Of a stretch of DNA of 64,000 nucleotides, positions 16,523-25,863 are shown piece after piece. The stretch is from Xanthobacteraceae bacterium (lineage in GTDB: Bacteria; Pseudomonadota; Alphaproteobacteria; Rhizobiales; Xanthobacteraceae). Every line of letters begins with the position of its first letter. Position 1 is the stretch's first letter. The notes below the pieces were generated by a model. That model did not search any database, was not told the origin of the DNA, and saw only the letters and a list, made by a program, of their open reading frames with translations. The stretch is taken from NCBI GenBank assembly GCA_019746355.1, contig JAIESC010000219.1, positions 1 to 64,000 on the forward strand, read 5' to 3'. Position numbers and translations under genes: made by a program.

Positions 16523-17494
16523 ATGGGCAAAGTCCTGGTTGCGCTGACGCTGGCCCTGCTGTCGGCCGTTTCACCCGCGAATGCGCAAGGCTATCCCTCG
16601 CGGCCGATCACCATGGTCGTGGCGCTGCCGGCCGGCGGCGGGGTCGATGCGCTGGCCCGCGTCATGGCCGACCACATGCGCACGACGCTCGGCCAGCCGA
16701 TCGTCGTCGAGAACATGGGCGGCGCGGGCGGCACGCTGTCGATCACGCGGATCGTGCGGTCTGCGCCCGACGGTTACACCATCGGCATGGGCACGCTCAG
16801 CCAGTATGTGGTCGCGACCGCGGTCTATAGCCTGCCGTTCGACATCCTGACCGAATTGGCCCCCGTCGCACTCCTGCCGAGCGTGCCGTACTGGCTGACC
16901 GCGCGCAAAACCTTGCCGCCCACGACGTTGCAGGAGCTCGTCGCCTATCTGAAGGCCAACCCCGACAAGCTCTCGGCCACCTCGGTCGGCACCGCGAGCG
17001 TCGGCCGCTTCTGCGGCATGTTCTTCCAGAAGGCGACCGGCACGAGCTTCCAGTTCGTGCCCTATCGCGGCGGCGCGCCGGCCTTGCAGGATATCGTTGC
17101 CGGCAACGTCGATCTGAACTGCGACCTTGCCGCAAACTCGCTCTCGCAATTCAAGAGCGGCAACATCAAGGTCTATGCGGTGATGTCGAAGCAGCGCTGG
17201 TTTGCCGCCCCGGACGTGCCGACCACGGACGAGGCGGGTGTGCCGGATGTTCACGTCGGCACCTGGCACGGGCTGTGGATGCCGAAGGGCACGCCGGAGG
17301 ACGTGGTCGCGCGCGTCAACGCGGCGGCCCGGGCGGCGATGGACGATCCGGGCGTGAAGCAGCGCATTGCCGATCTCGGCATGAACCTTCCGCCGTCCGA
17401 CATCAGGACGCCACAGGCGTTCGGCGCGTTCCACAAGTCGGAAGTCGAGAAGTGGTATCCGATCGTCAAGGCGGCGGGTGTGAAGGCGGAATGA
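16523..17494 (+). CDS. Tripartite tricarboxylate transporter substrate-binding protein (Bug family)
   Basis: 323 residues. A signal peptide (about residues 1-21, ending ANAQG) is followed by the Bug/TctC fold: YPSRPITMVVALPAGGGVDALAR, VVENMGGAGGTLS, and a Venus-flytrap binding region. It would capture an organic acid in the periplasm. ATG at 16523 is chosen because GAGG lies nine bases upstream and it gives a clean signal peptide. No TctA/TctB membrane partners are adjacent, so it is an orphan, one of four in this window. Its 3' end is close to the convergent amidohydrolase gene. Confidence 0.9.
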   Translation: MGKVLVALTLALLSAVSPANAQGYPSRPITMVVALPAGGGVDALARVMADHMRTTLGQPIVVENMGGAGGTLSITRIVRSAPDGYTIGMGTLSQYVVATAVYSLPFDILTELAPVALLPSVPYWLTARKTLPPTTLQELVAYLKANPDKLSATSVGTASVGRFCGMFFQKATGTSFQFVPYRGGAPALQDIVAGNVDLNCDLAANSLSQFKSGNIKVYAVMSKQRWFAAPDVPTTDEAGVPDVHVGTWHGLWMPKGTPEDVVARVNAAARAAMDDPGVKQRIADLGMNLPPSDIRTPQAFGAFHKSEVEKWYPIVKAAGVKAE

Positions 17495-17512
17495 CGCCCG
17501 GCATTCAAGGGG

Positions 17513-18484
17513 TTACAACCCGAACAGCTTCTCCGCGTTGCCGTGGGCGATGCGCGCCCGGTCGGCCTCGCTCACCGGGATCTTGTCCAGGAACGCCCGC
17601 GCGTCGGCCATCGAGCCCCACGGATAGTCGGCCGAGAACATGATCCGTTCCACGCCGACCTCGGCCACGAGGTTCTGGAAGGTCGCGGGGAAATTGAAGC
17701 CGCCGAACGTGTAGTGGACGTTTTCACGCAGGTAAGCGCCGGTCGGGCGCTGCAGCTTCGTCATCTCGGTCGAGAAGTTTTTGTTCAGCCGCGGCAGCAT
17801 GAACGGAATGCCTTCGCCGAGGTGGCCGATGACGATCTGCAGCTTCGGATGGCGGTCGAACACGCCGCCCAGCACCATGCGGATGACGTGCACGGCGGTC
17901 TCGATGTGCCAGCCCCAGCCGGCGCTCGCGAACATGCCGCTGACCTGCGGCGCGAACCCGCCGAAGTAGGCCTCGGCCACGGCCTTCGGCGGCACGGTCG
18001 GATGCAGGTAGATCGGCGCGTTGAGCGCCTCGGCCCGCTCCAGGATCGGCGAGAAGAACTTGTCGTCGAGATAGCGCCCGCGCGAGTGGCCGTTGATCAG
18101 CGCGCCCTTGAAGCCCTGCTGGCGGACCCGCCGGTCGAGCTCCTGCGCGGCCTTGTCCGGCGATGCGATGGGGAGCGAGGCAAAGGCCGCGAAACGTTTC
18201 GGGTTTTTCTTCACCGCTTCGGCCATGATGTCATTGGCCTCCGCCGAGACCGGAACCTGCTCGGCGGCATCGGCCTGCTCGACGCCCGGCGCGTTCAGCG
18301 ACAGCACCTGCATGTCGATGCCGGCCGCGTCCATGTCGGCGATGCGCTTGTCGCCGACGTCCTGAAGCTGGTCGGAGATCCGCGTGGAGGTCGCACGCAT
18401 GCGAAGCTGGGCCATGAACTCCTTGCCCGGTCCGGTGACAAATCCAGGGGAGGTGAAATGCTCTTCGAGGGTGATGGTTCGCAT
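17513..18484 (-). CDS. Amidohydrolase-family protein, likely aromatic-acid decarboxylase type
   Basis: 323 residues of the metal-dependent amidohydrolase-2 (ACMSD/gamma-resorcylate decarboxylase) group. The N-terminal TLEEHF (residues 5-10) replaces the HxH of other amidohydrolases, as in gamma-resorcylate decarboxylases. Metal and catalytic ligands appear as H161 (YLHPT), H221 (IGHLGE) and D286 (SADYPWG). A non-oxidative decarboxylase or related hydrolase of aromatic or cyclic acids is likely; the substrate is not predictable. ATG at 18484 follows CAGGAG. It is divergent from the flavoprotein at 18671 and convergent with a Bug-type binding protein, which hints at a shared catabolic role. Confidence 0.87.
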   Translation of the reverse strand: MRTITLEEHFTSPGFVTGPGKEFMAQLRMRATSTRISDQLQDVGDKRIADMDAAGIDMQVLSLNAPGVEQADAAEQVPVSAEANDIMAEAVKKNPKRFAAFASLPIASPDKAAQELDRRVRQQGFKGALINGHSRGRYLDDKFFSPILERAEALNAPIYLHPTVPPKAVAEAYFGGFAPQVSGMFASAGWGWHIETAVHVIRMVLGGVFDRHPKLQIVIGHLGEGIPFMLPRLNKNFSTEMTKLQRPTGAYLRENVHYTFGGFNFPATFQNLVAEVGVERIMFSADYPWGSMADARAFLDKIPVSEADRARIAHGNAEKLFGL

Positions 18485-18670
18485 GGACGCTCCTGGGACC
18501 TTTCTTCTGCGTGGCGGCGGCATGTTAGCGGGGCGGGGGCATAAGGGGAGGGGCAAATCGAAGGGCGGGGGATGCGCCTTGCGCAAACCGCGACCACTTG
18601 CAGCCGCCCTGGTGTTGCCGGATGCGCTCCCCTAACATTCCGGGGAAGTCCACTCGATGCGGGCCGGTCA

Positions 18671-19903
18671 GTGAACGTTCCAGGCGTGACCACGGCAAGC
18701 AGCAACACGGCCAAAAGCCGGCCGCATGACGGCGTTGCCGCCGATGACTGCATCGCCCGCGCCCGCGCGCTCGCACCGATGATCGCCGCGGCCGCGCCGC
18801 AGATCGAGGCCAAACGCGAGCTGACGCCCGAGGTCGTTGCGGCGCTGCACGAGGCTGGGCTGTTTCGCATGCTGCTGCCGCGTTCGCTCGGCGGCGGGGA
18901 GCTTTCCCCGGATGCCTTCGTGCTCGCGGTCGAGGCGATCGCTGCGGCCGATGCCAGCACCGCCTGGTGCGTGGCGCAGACGTCGATCTGCTCGACGCTC
19001 GCCGCCTCGCTCGAGCCCGACATGGCGCGCAAGGTGTTCTCCGAGCGGTCGCTGCTCGCCTGGGGTCCGTTCTCGCCCAAGGCCAAGGCGGTCGCCTGCG
19101 CCGGCGGCTATCGTGTCAGTGGTGCCTGGGCCTTTGCCAGCGGCAGCCGCCATGCGGCGTGGCTCGCGGCGCATTGTCCGGTCATCGAGGCGGACGGCCG
19201 GCCGCGCACGAATGCCGATGGCGTGCCGGTGGAAATCACCGCGATCTTTCCCAAGGCCAGCGCCACGATCACCGACAACTGGCACGTGGTCGGGCTGAAA
19301 GGCACCGGCAGCGACAGCTATTCGGTCGGCGATCTGTTCGTGCCCGACGCGATGACGATGAACGCCTACGGCCGCGATTCCGAGGGCAAGTACGAGCATG
19401 GGCCGCTCTACCGCTTCACGGTGTTTCAATTGTTCGCCGCAAGCTTCGGCGGCATTGCGCTGGGCATTGCCCGCAGCGCGCTTGATTCGTTCACCGAGCT
19501 CGCCAAATCGAAGGTCCCGACCGGCGGCAAGGCTCTGCTGCGCGACAATGCCGTGATCCAGTCGCAGATCGGCATGGCGGAGACGCAGCTTGCCTCGGCG
19601 CGCGTGTTCCTGATCGAAGCGTTGCGGGCGATGCATGCGCAGGCCTCGCAATCCGGCATGCCCGGCATCGAGCCGCGCGTCATGCTGCGCATGGCCTCAT
19701 CGAACGCGACGCATCAGGCGAAAAGCGTCGTGGACACCGCCTATCACGCGGCCGGTGCCACCGCGATCTTCGAGAGCAACCCGTTCGAGCGACGGTTTCG
19801 CGACATCCACACGGTGTCGCAGCAGGTGCAGGCGCATTTCTCGCTGTTCGAATCGATCGGACAGCACTTCCTCGGCCTGCCGCTGCATCCGAAATTCATC
19901 TGA
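18671..19903 (+). CDS. Acyl-CoA dehydrogenase-fold flavoprotein (HsaA/monooxygenase-like)
   Basis: About 410 residues of acyl-CoA-dehydrogenase fold with N-terminal helical, middle beta and C-terminal helical (type 2) domains. The C-terminal domain lacks the usual catalytic Glu motif of acyl-CoA dehydrogenases and resembles the HsaA/HpaH-like flavin-dependent hydroxylases or DszC-like proteins (YHAAGATAIFESNPFERRFRDIHTVSQQVQAH). These use reduced flavin from a partner reductase. The start is uncertain: GTG at 18671 or 18686, or upstream codons; none has a clear ribosome site. It is divergent from the amidohydrolase, and the two may share a pathway for an aromatic compound. Confidence 0.85.
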   Translation: MNVPGVTTASSNTAKSRPHDGVAADDCIARARALAPMIAAAAPQIEAKRELTPEVVAALHEAGLFRMLLPRSLGGGELSPDAFVLAVEAIAAADASTAWCVAQTSICSTLAASLEPDMARKVFSERSLLAWGPFSPKAKAVACAGGYRVSGAWAFASGSRHAAWLAAHCPVIEADGRPRTNADGVPVEITAIFPKASATITDNWHVVGLKGTGSDSYSVGDLFVPDAMTMNAYGRDSEGKYEHGPLYRFTVFQLFAASFGGIALGIARSALDSFTELAKSKVPTGGKALLRDNAVIQSQIGMAETQLASARVFLIEALRAMHAQASQSGMPGIEPRVMLRMASSNATHQAKSVVDTAYHAAGATAIFESNPFERRFRDIHTVSQQVQAHFSLFESIGQHFLGLPLHPKFI

Positions 19904-19920
19904 TCGTCCGGCGCAACGCT

Positions 19921-21198
19921 TCAGCGGGCCGTCAGGTTGGCGCGGGTGCGGTCGATGTGGTTTCGCAGGTCAAAGAACAGCTCGGAGTTGCGCATCGGAA
20001 CGATCGTTGCCGCGCGGGTGATGTTCTCCAGCTCGCTCTGCAGCGTTTGCACCTGGGTCGCCGTCGGCTCCGCCAGCAGCGCCTTGTCGACGAGGCGCAG
20101 CCGGCGGTAGAGCCGGCGCACGCGCTGGCGCACGAACCACAGGTAGAGCTTCGGCGCGTAGTTGAACACCGGCAGAACGATGGCGATCACCGCCACCAGC
20201 ACGGCGATGATCCGCTGCACATAGTTGGTCATCCAGAACGGCAGGTAGCGGTTCAGATAGGATGGGCCGCTTTTGTAGAAGTCGCGCGCGCCTTGCGCGA
20301 ACGGATATTCCGGATCGGATTGCGTCGGAAAGTCGCCGGTTCTCTGAAACAGTCCCGGCCCGCCATGGGCCTCGAGAATGGCCTGCGACAAAAGATCGAT
20401 GATCGCGGGATGAATCTCCCTTCGCACCAGCACCACGTTGGTGGTCGAAACGAGGTTGACGTCGGCGGGAGGAATGACGCGCGCGAGATCGATCGCGCCG
20501 CGCGGCAAAACCAGGCGAACGAGATAGGGGAAAATGCGGGTGAGGGCCTCCGACTCGGTGAAGCTCATCAGGCGGTATTGCGGTCCGCGCAGCAGCGCAT
20601 CGAGGATCGGCGAGTCCGGCGACAGGTTGAGGAACACCGCGTCGACCGCGCCGTCGTCCAGCGCCCGTGCCGCGTCCTTCGGCGCGAAGTAGAGCAGCGT
20701 GGTGTTGTCATAGTTGATGCCGGCGGCCGCGAGGATCTTCTCGCAGACCGCCCGGTCGCCGCTGTCCGCAGGCCCAAGCGCAATGCGCTTGCCCCTGAGC
20801 TGCGCGAGATCGGTTAACGCTTCCCCGGTGGGATAGAACAGCCAGAAAATCTGATAGTCGATGCGGCCGAGCGACAGGAGATCGGGTGCAAGCTTTCCAT
20901 TCGAGATGCCGCCCTGCATGAAGCCGATCTGGATGCCGGAATCGACATCGTTGAGGAGTCGCAGATTTTCCTTTGCGCCGTCGGTGAGGCGGAGCTGCAC
21001 CTCGATATCGGACCCGGACAGGATGCCCTGATAGCGCGTGCCGAGGATCTGGTAGTGGTCACCGGCCTGCGAGGTGGCGATGGAGATCTTCGACGGCGGC
21101 GCGGGGATCAGATAGGCCAGCGCCAGCCAGGCGAGGCCGGCGATCGTGAGGATTGCGGACAGCGTCTTGAGCAATTGCCAGCGGTCAAATCCCAGCAT
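19921..21198 (-). CDS. TAXI-family TRAP transporter solute-binding protein with C-terminal membrane segment
   Basis: 425 residues. An N-terminal hydrophobic anchor (about residues 13-31) is followed by the TAXI-type binding domain (ISIATSQAGDHYQILGTRYQG; GKRIALGPADSGDRAVCEKIL). Near residue 325 there is a second membrane segment (IIAVLVAVIAIVLPVF), followed by about 75 cytoplasmic residues with coiled-coil character. Most TAXI proteins are about 320 residues, so the C-terminal anchor and tail are an extension, seen in some alphaproteobacterial members. No TRAP membrane subunit is adjacent. Confidence 0.87.
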   Translation of the reverse strand: MLGFDRWQLLKTLSAILTIAGLAWLALAYLIPAPPSKISIATSQAGDHYQILGTRYQGILSGSDIEVQLRLTDGAKENLRLLNDVDSGIQIGFMQGGISNGKLAPDLLSLGRIDYQIFWLFYPTGEALTDLAQLRGKRIALGPADSGDRAVCEKILAAAGINYDNTTLLYFAPKDAARALDDGAVDAVFLNLSPDSPILDALLRGPQYRLMSFTESEALTRIFPYLVRLVLPRGAIDLARVIPPADVNLVSTTNVVLVRREIHPAIIDLLSQAILEAHGGPGLFQRTGDFPTQSDPEYPFAQGARDFYKSGPSYLNRYLPFWMTNYVQRIIAVLVAVIAIVLPVFNYAPKLYLWFVRQRVRRLYRRLRLVDKALLAEPTATQVQTLQSELENITRAATIVPMRNSELFFDLRNHIDRTRANLTAR

Positions 21199-21389
21199 GA
21201 AAAATCCCCGGTTGCGCTCGTCGTCACCAAGCGACGGTCACGGAATTCACGTCGAGAAAATCGCATCTGCAATGAAGTCGGGCGGGCCTGCACTTTGCGG
21301 CCGCTGAACCAACGCTTCAGGTTATCCCTGCTGCCCGCGTGCTTGGAAGGGGTGTGGGACGTCCGTTTTTTGGGTGCAGTGCAGCCAGA

Positions 21390-22511
21390 TCAGCCGGCAC
21401 GGCCCAGACGAAAGCGCGAAATGTCGTGTCGCGTTTCACCTTTGGTTGCAAGGTCGGCGAGAATCTCGCCCAGCACCGGCGCGAACTTGAAGCCGTGGCC
21501 CGAGCAGGCCGACGCCACCACGACATTCGGTGCGTCGGGCAATCGGTCGACGATGAAATCATGGTCGGGCGTCACGGTGTAGAGGCAGGTTTTCGCCGCG
21601 GCGAGGGGGCCGTCGGCCGCCGGGATGAATTCGCTGAGCGCGATCCGCACCGCGGCCTCGTCGGCAGCGGAGATCGCGCGCTCGACGCGGTCCGGATCGA
21701 CGGTCTCGTCGAAATGGTGATGCTTGGCGATCTTGACGCTGCGGCCGTCGAGCGAGGGAAAGCCGTAATGATTGCCGTGGCGGCTTGCGAGCAGGAACGC
21801 TGGAAAGCAGCCCTGAACGAACAGCTCCGGCTGGCGCGCCTCGAACCACGTCATCACCTGTCGGGTGGCGCGCAGCGGCAGCCCTCGCACGAGTTGCGTC
21901 GCCCACGGTCCGGCCGCGACGATCGCGGCCTTGGCATCGATGTCGCCGCGGCTGGTCGCCACCTGCACGCCGCCGTTTCGCGGTTTCACCGACGGCACCT
22001 CGGCATGGCTGAGAATCTCTGCGCCATGCGTCCTGGCCTGCGCCGCGAAGGTCGTGATCGCCGCCTCGGCGGCGATGAAGCCGCCGTCGGGCTGGACCAC
22101 GCAGACAAAATCCTGCGGCAGGCGGAACGCCGGAAAGCGCCGCATCGCTTGCGCTGAATCCAGCACCTCGTGCGGCAGCCGGTGCATCCGCGATGCGGCG
22201 AGCGTGCCGGCGACGATGTCGCTGTCGGGCCGTCCCATCTCGGCGATGCCGGTGATGTGCAGGAGCCGGGTGTTCGCCACGGTGTCGAGCTCACGCCACA
22301 GCGCATAGGCGCGGCGAAGCAGCGGCACATAGGACGGATGCTCGAAATAGCCGAGCCGGATCATCCGCGTCTCGCCATGCGAGGAGCCGAGATCGTGCCC
22401 CACCGCGTGCCGCTCGATGCCAAGCGCGCGCACGCCGCGCCGCGCAAGCTCGGCGAGCGCGGCAAGGCCGGTGACACCAAGGCCCACCACGATGATGTCG
22501 TATTGCGGCAT
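21390..22511 (-). CDS. FAD-dependent amine oxidase, monomeric sarcosine / N-methyl-amino-acid oxidase type
   Basis: 373 residues. The FAD-binding GLGVTG lies at 10-15, and the C-terminal region contains TCLYTVTPDHDFIVD with C309 in the position of the covalent flavin cysteine of monomeric sarcosine oxidase, and ACSGHGFKFAPVLGEILADL near 335-355. It would oxidise an N-methyl amino acid or similar secondary amine, giving peroxide. The relatives are SoxA/SolA; the substrate is not certain. It is transcribed alone, divergent from the amidase at 22592. Confidence 0.9.
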   Translation of the reverse strand: MPQYDIIVVGLGVTGLAALAELARRGVRALGIERHAVGHDLGSSHGETRMIRLGYFEHPSYVPLLRRAYALWRELDTVANTRLLHITGIAEMGRPDSDIVAGTLAASRMHRLPHEVLDSAQAMRRFPAFRLPQDFVCVVQPDGGFIAAEAAITTFAAQARTHGAEILSHAEVPSVKPRNGGVQVATSRGDIDAKAAIVAAGPWATQLVRGLPLRATRQVMTWFEARQPELFVQGCFPAFLLASRHGNHYGFPSLDGRSVKIAKHHHFDETVDPDRVERAISAADEAAVRIALSEFIPAADGPLAAAKTCLYTVTPDHDFIVDRLPDAPNVVVASACSGHGFKFAPVLGEILADLATKGETRHDISRFRLGRAG

Positions 22512-22591
22512 GTCGCTGAACCGGATTGAGAGCTGCGGCGTCCTTGTTTAGGTTGCGGTTGCGCCGCGTTCAATGCGGCGGAGGCTGATTT

Positions 22592-23245
22592 ATGCCGCTG
22601 CGTTTGCCGCTTGTCTTGTTGCTGGCGCTGTTAGCGCTCGCGGGCGCAGCGTGGGCTGAGGAAGCATCCTTCGCGCAACTCGCTCGCAGCTCAGGCACGC
22701 CGCAAATTCCTGGATTGAAGATCGTCTATCTCGCGTCGCTCGGTGATCCTTCGCAAGCACCATGGAAGAACATCATTCTGCACCAGACCGAAGGGCCCGC
22801 GGGCTCTGCCCTGGCGCTTGCCCGCCAGCAGGCGGCCAATCCGAAAAAGCGCGGCGTCACGCTCTGGGTCGAGACCGACGGCACGGCCTACTGGGCGACA
22901 CCGGAGAACGTCGTCACCACCCACGGCGACGGGGCCAACCGCAACGACCACAAGTACATTGCGAATTTGACCACCTACCGTCAGGTGGTGGCGGCGAACT
23001 CGATCGGCATCGAATTCGTCGGAAACCACCCGGATGTGCGCATCCCCCCGACCGCGGCGGAGTTCGCCACGGCCCTGGTGCTCGTGCGCTTTCTGCAGCA
23101 GCGTTACGGAATACCGCCCGAGCGCGTCTACGCCCACAACTGGATCGACTACAAGGACGCGCGCTATTGCGAGGGCTGCGAGCTGGCCGAGCGGGCCCGC
23201 GCGCAGGGCTATGTTCCACAGGTTTCCACCCTGACGCCGCCGTGA
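22592..23245 (+). CDS. N-acetylmuramoyl-L-alanine amidase (amidase_2/PGRP fold)
   Basis: 217 residues, exported by a signal peptide (about residues 1-22, ending WAE). The amidase_2/PGRP domain is recognisable from ILHQTEG (zinc His64), SIGIEFVG, and YAHNWIDYKDARYCEGC near residues 174-190. It would cleave between the peptide and muramic acid in peptidoglycan or in recycled muropeptides. It is followed by an extensin-like gene and, on the other strand, an L,D-transpeptidase, so three wall-related genes lie together. Confidence 0.88.
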   Translation: MPLRLPLVLLLALLALAGAAWAEEASFAQLARSSGTPQIPGLKIVYLASLGDPSQAPWKNIILHQTEGPAGSALALARQQAANPKKRGVTLWVETDGTAYWATPENVVTTHGDGANRNDHKYIANLTTYRQVVAANSIGIEFVGNHPDVRIPPTAAEFATALVLVRFLQQRYGIPPERVYAHNWIDYKDARYCEGCELAERARAQGYVPQVSTLTPP

Positions 23246-23342
23246 CAAATTCTGCGCGAACTTCTGCCGGGTTCCCGCGTTATGCCCCTAGTGCCTGCCG
23301 CCGCACCCCGGCGGCAGGATGTGTTTGAGCGGGGACAAAGCT

Positions 23343-24686
23343 GTGGCGAAATTGAGCCGGATCGGGCTGGTGTTGGCGGTGCCGATGGCGATGGTGGCGG
23401 GCGGGGGCCAGGCCGAACCCTGGCTCGAGCCCAGCAGCGCCATCTCGAAGCCCTGGGACCTGCCGTTCATCGACGGATTGCCGCGGCAGAAGCGGCCGGA
23501 CAATCTCAAGGTCAAGGCGCAGCGCGGGCCGGCCGGCGACTCCCACCACGTGCCGGAGGCCCCGGCCGAGTCGCTTGCGGCATCGCCGCCGCCTCCGCCG
23601 GCCTCCAGGGTTTTTCCGCCGCCGCGCCCGCCCGCGGTCACGGCCACGACAACGCCGCCAACGCCGACCGTGACTCCCGCGCAGGCTGCGCCCTCAACGC
23701 GGGCCACGCCGCCCACGCAGACCGCAGCGGCGACGAAGTCGACGGTGGCGAATGACCGCGAGGTCGAGCGGCAGTTGAAGCGCGAGCTGCCGAAGCTGCA
23801 GAGCCCGGCGACGCCTGCCGCCACCCCCGCGCCGGCGGTGCCGGAGCAGTTCGCCTGCGCCGAGCGGCTCGCCAAGATCGCGCGCTACGAGGCGCTGCCG
23901 GCCCGCACCGGACCGAACGGCTGCGGCGCACCCGACCTGGTGCGCCTCGACAGCGTGCGGCTGCGCGACAAGGGCAGCGTTGCCATCACGCCGTCGCCGC
24001 AGATCCGCTGCGGCATGGCCGTTGAGCTCGCCGAATGGGTGCGCGAGGAGGTGAGCCCGATCGCGGCCGCCGAGCTCGGCTCGCCGCTCGCCTCGATCAC
24101 CGGCAACGACGCCTACGAGTGCCGCACCCGCAACCACGTCAAGGGCGCAAAGATCAGCGAGCACGGCCGCGGCAACGCATTCGATCTCGCCGCCTTCCGG
24201 CTGAAGAACGGCGGCGTGTTCAATTTCACCGATCCGCTGGTGGCAAAGTCGTTCCGCGAGCGCGTGCGCACGGCGGCTTGTGGGCGCTTCATGACCGTGC
24301 TCGGCCCGGGCTCTGACGCCTATCACGCCCAGCACATCCATCTCGACATGGCGGAGCGCTCCTCGCGGGACGCCAAGGTCTGCCAGTGGGACGTGCGCGA
24401 GGTGCAGGTGGCGGCGCGGACCGAGCCACCGCCGGCGGAGCCCACGCAGCCCGAGGCGGCCTACGACCCCGACGTGACGTCGCCGGCGGACGTCTGGTCG
24501 CCGATCGCCGACGTGGTGTCGCCGCCGCTGCCGCGGCGCAAGCCCGAGGCGCTGGTTGTGCGCGCACAGCTGCAAGCTCAGCCACAGGCGCAGACCGACG
24601 GCCGGCGGCTGCGCGATGGCCGCAGAGGCGAGCGCGCGGAATGGTCGTTCCGGGGCCGCGAATTCCGGTTCCGCTTCCGCTGGTAG
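23343..24686 (+). CDS. Extensin-like C-terminal domain protein, exported
   Basis: About 447 residues. The GTG start at 23343 gives a clean signal peptide ending GGQAEP, and GGGGA lies just upstream; an ATG at 23319 is the alternative. A proline-rich low-complexity region covers roughly residues 60-150. The extensin-like domain follows at about 170-365, with CGMAVELAEWV, GNDAYECRTRNHVKGAKISEHGRGNAFDLAAF and YHAQHIHLDMAERS; the His and Asp residues suggest a peptidase-like zinc fold (related to D-Ala-D-Ala carboxypeptidases). The C-terminal 80 residues are again Pro/Arg-rich. The role in wall modification is inferred. Confidence 0.87.
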   Translation: MAKLSRIGLVLAVPMAMVAGGGQAEPWLEPSSAISKPWDLPFIDGLPRQKRPDNLKVKAQRGPAGDSHHVPEAPAESLAASPPPPPASRVFPPPRPPAVTATTTPPTPTVTPAQAAPSTRATPPTQTAAATKSTVANDREVERQLKRELPKLQSPATPAATPAPAVPEQFACAERLAKIARYEALPARTGPNGCGAPDLVRLDSVRLRDKGSVAITPSPQIRCGMAVELAEWVREEVSPIAAAELGSPLASITGNDAYECRTRNHVKGAKISEHGRGNAFDLAAFRLKNGGVFNFTDPLVAKSFRERVRTAACGRFMTVLGPGSDAYHAQHIHLDMAERSSRDAKVCQWDVREVQVAARTEPPPAEPTQPEAAYDPDVTSPADVWSPIADVVSPPLPRRKPEALVVRAQLQAQPQAQTDGRRLRDGRRGERAEWSFRGREFRFRFRW

Positions 24687-24716
24687 GCGAAGCGCGGACG
24701 TGTCGCCGGCCGCCGC

Positions 24717-24749
24717 AAAAGAAAACGGCGCTGGTGAAAGCCAGCGCCG
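24717..24749 (-). terminator. Hairpin terminator for the L,D-transpeptidase gene
   Basis: A 9-bp stem (24726-24734 with 24741-24749) and six-base loop. Read on the minus strand it is followed by a TTTTCTTTT run (plus-strand complement at about 24717-24725). It lies between convergent genes. Confidence 0.7.
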
Positions 24750-24776
24750 AATTGGCGACGAAAAGCTCGAGCAGAT

Positions 24777-25472
24777 CTAGTTGCTGACCAGTCCGCTGCC
24801 GAGCGCCATGCGCGGGCTGTTCGGCGAGTCGCCCTGCGAGGGGGCCAGCACCACCACCGGGGAGCCGAGCTTGACGCGGTTATAGAGGTCGATGACGTCC
24901 TCGTTGGTCATGCGGATGCAGCCCGAGGAAATCGCCTCGCCGATATATTCCGGCTGGTTGGTGCCGTGGATGCGGTACAGCGTGTCCCTGCCGTTGGCGT
25001 AGAGATAGAGGCCGCGCGCGCCGAGCGGATTGTGCGGGCCGGGGCCGACGAAGTCCGGAATGTTGCCGAGCCGCTTCTTGATGTCTTTCGTCGGTGTCCA
25101 CGACGGCCATTCTTCGCGGCGGCCGACCTTGGCAACGCCGGAGAACACCAGCGCCTCCTCGCCGACGGTCACGCCGTAACGGATCGCCTTGCCCTTCTCG
25201 AGCACGTAATAGAGATAGCGCGCATCCGAATCGACGACGATCGTGCCGGGCGATTCCTTGCGGTGGAAATTGACGATGTGGCGCAGATACGGTTCAGGAA
25301 TCTGCGCCCGCGCATAGGGCGGGTTGGCGAGCAGCTTTTTGTCGCGCGGCGTGAAGTTGGCTTCCGACGCGGGCTCGACGGTCTGGTTCGTCATGCAGCC
25401 GGACACGAGCGCCCCCAGGCCCAGCACGAGCAGAGCCACTGCCTTCTTGCCGGCGCGTTCGTGAATTGCCAT
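24777..25472 (-). CDS. L,D-transpeptidase (YkuD), lipoprotein
   Basis: 231 residues. Signal peptide with lipobox LVSGC (Cys26) predicts a lipoprotein. The YkuD domain spans about residues 75-215, with the catalytic signature HGTNQPEYIGEAISSGCIRM (H169, C185). It would form 3-3 crosslinks in peptidoglycan or attach lipoproteins. ATG at 25472 follows GAGAGG; longer in-frame starts upstream lack this. It converges with the extensin-like gene. The group is common in Hyphomicrobiales, where such cross-links are abundant. Confidence 0.93.
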   Translation of the reverse strand: MAIHERAGKKAVALLVLGLGALVSGCMTNQTVEPASEANFTPRDKKLLANPPYARAQIPEPYLRHIVNFHRKESPGTIVVDSDARYLYYVLEKGKAIRYGVTVGEEALVFSGVAKVGRREEWPSWTPTKDIKKRLGNIPDFVGPGPHNPLGARGLYLYANGRDTLYRIHGTNQPEYIGEAISSGCIRMTNEDVIDLYNRVKLGSPVVVLAPSQGDSPNSPRMALGSGLVSN

Positions 25473-25863
25473 GCCTCTCACCTTGGTTCCGAATCCATAG
25501 ATACGCGACAATGCGGTCACGTTTCCACATTGCCCCGCATGGCGGCCCTCAGCGGCTGTGGAACTGTTGCAGGGCCGCAACGCAAAATGGCGGCTTCGTG
25601 GCCTTAAGACGCCAGCCTGATGGCAGTCCTGGGCCGAAGCAAGTCCACTATTCCGCAAAGCCGTTAATCCCGGGTTTACCATACCGGCCGTTTAATCGGT
25701 TCGACGGGTTTTGATGGAACCGGCGCGAAGTGCCCGATTTTAATGAACTTTTCGGCTTTCCGCCGGGACCGGTGCCCCGATATGGCACGATTGGCTGCCC
25801 ACTTTCGCCGCGAAAAGCGACTACGTCATGGTCCCAGAGGGACGAAACGACTTGGAGAAGAAA
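25473..25863. other. 391-bp intergenic region between divergent genes
   Basis: No convincing gene. It must hold promoters for the L,D-transpeptidase and the small protein at 25864. A TTAA-N7-TTTA motif near 25666 resembles a weak CtrA site, but I would not rely on it. Confidence 0.4.

Noticed and set aside
25666..25681. CtrA binding site TTAA-N7-TTTA
   Set aside because: The right half-site deviates, and a single weak match is expected by chance.
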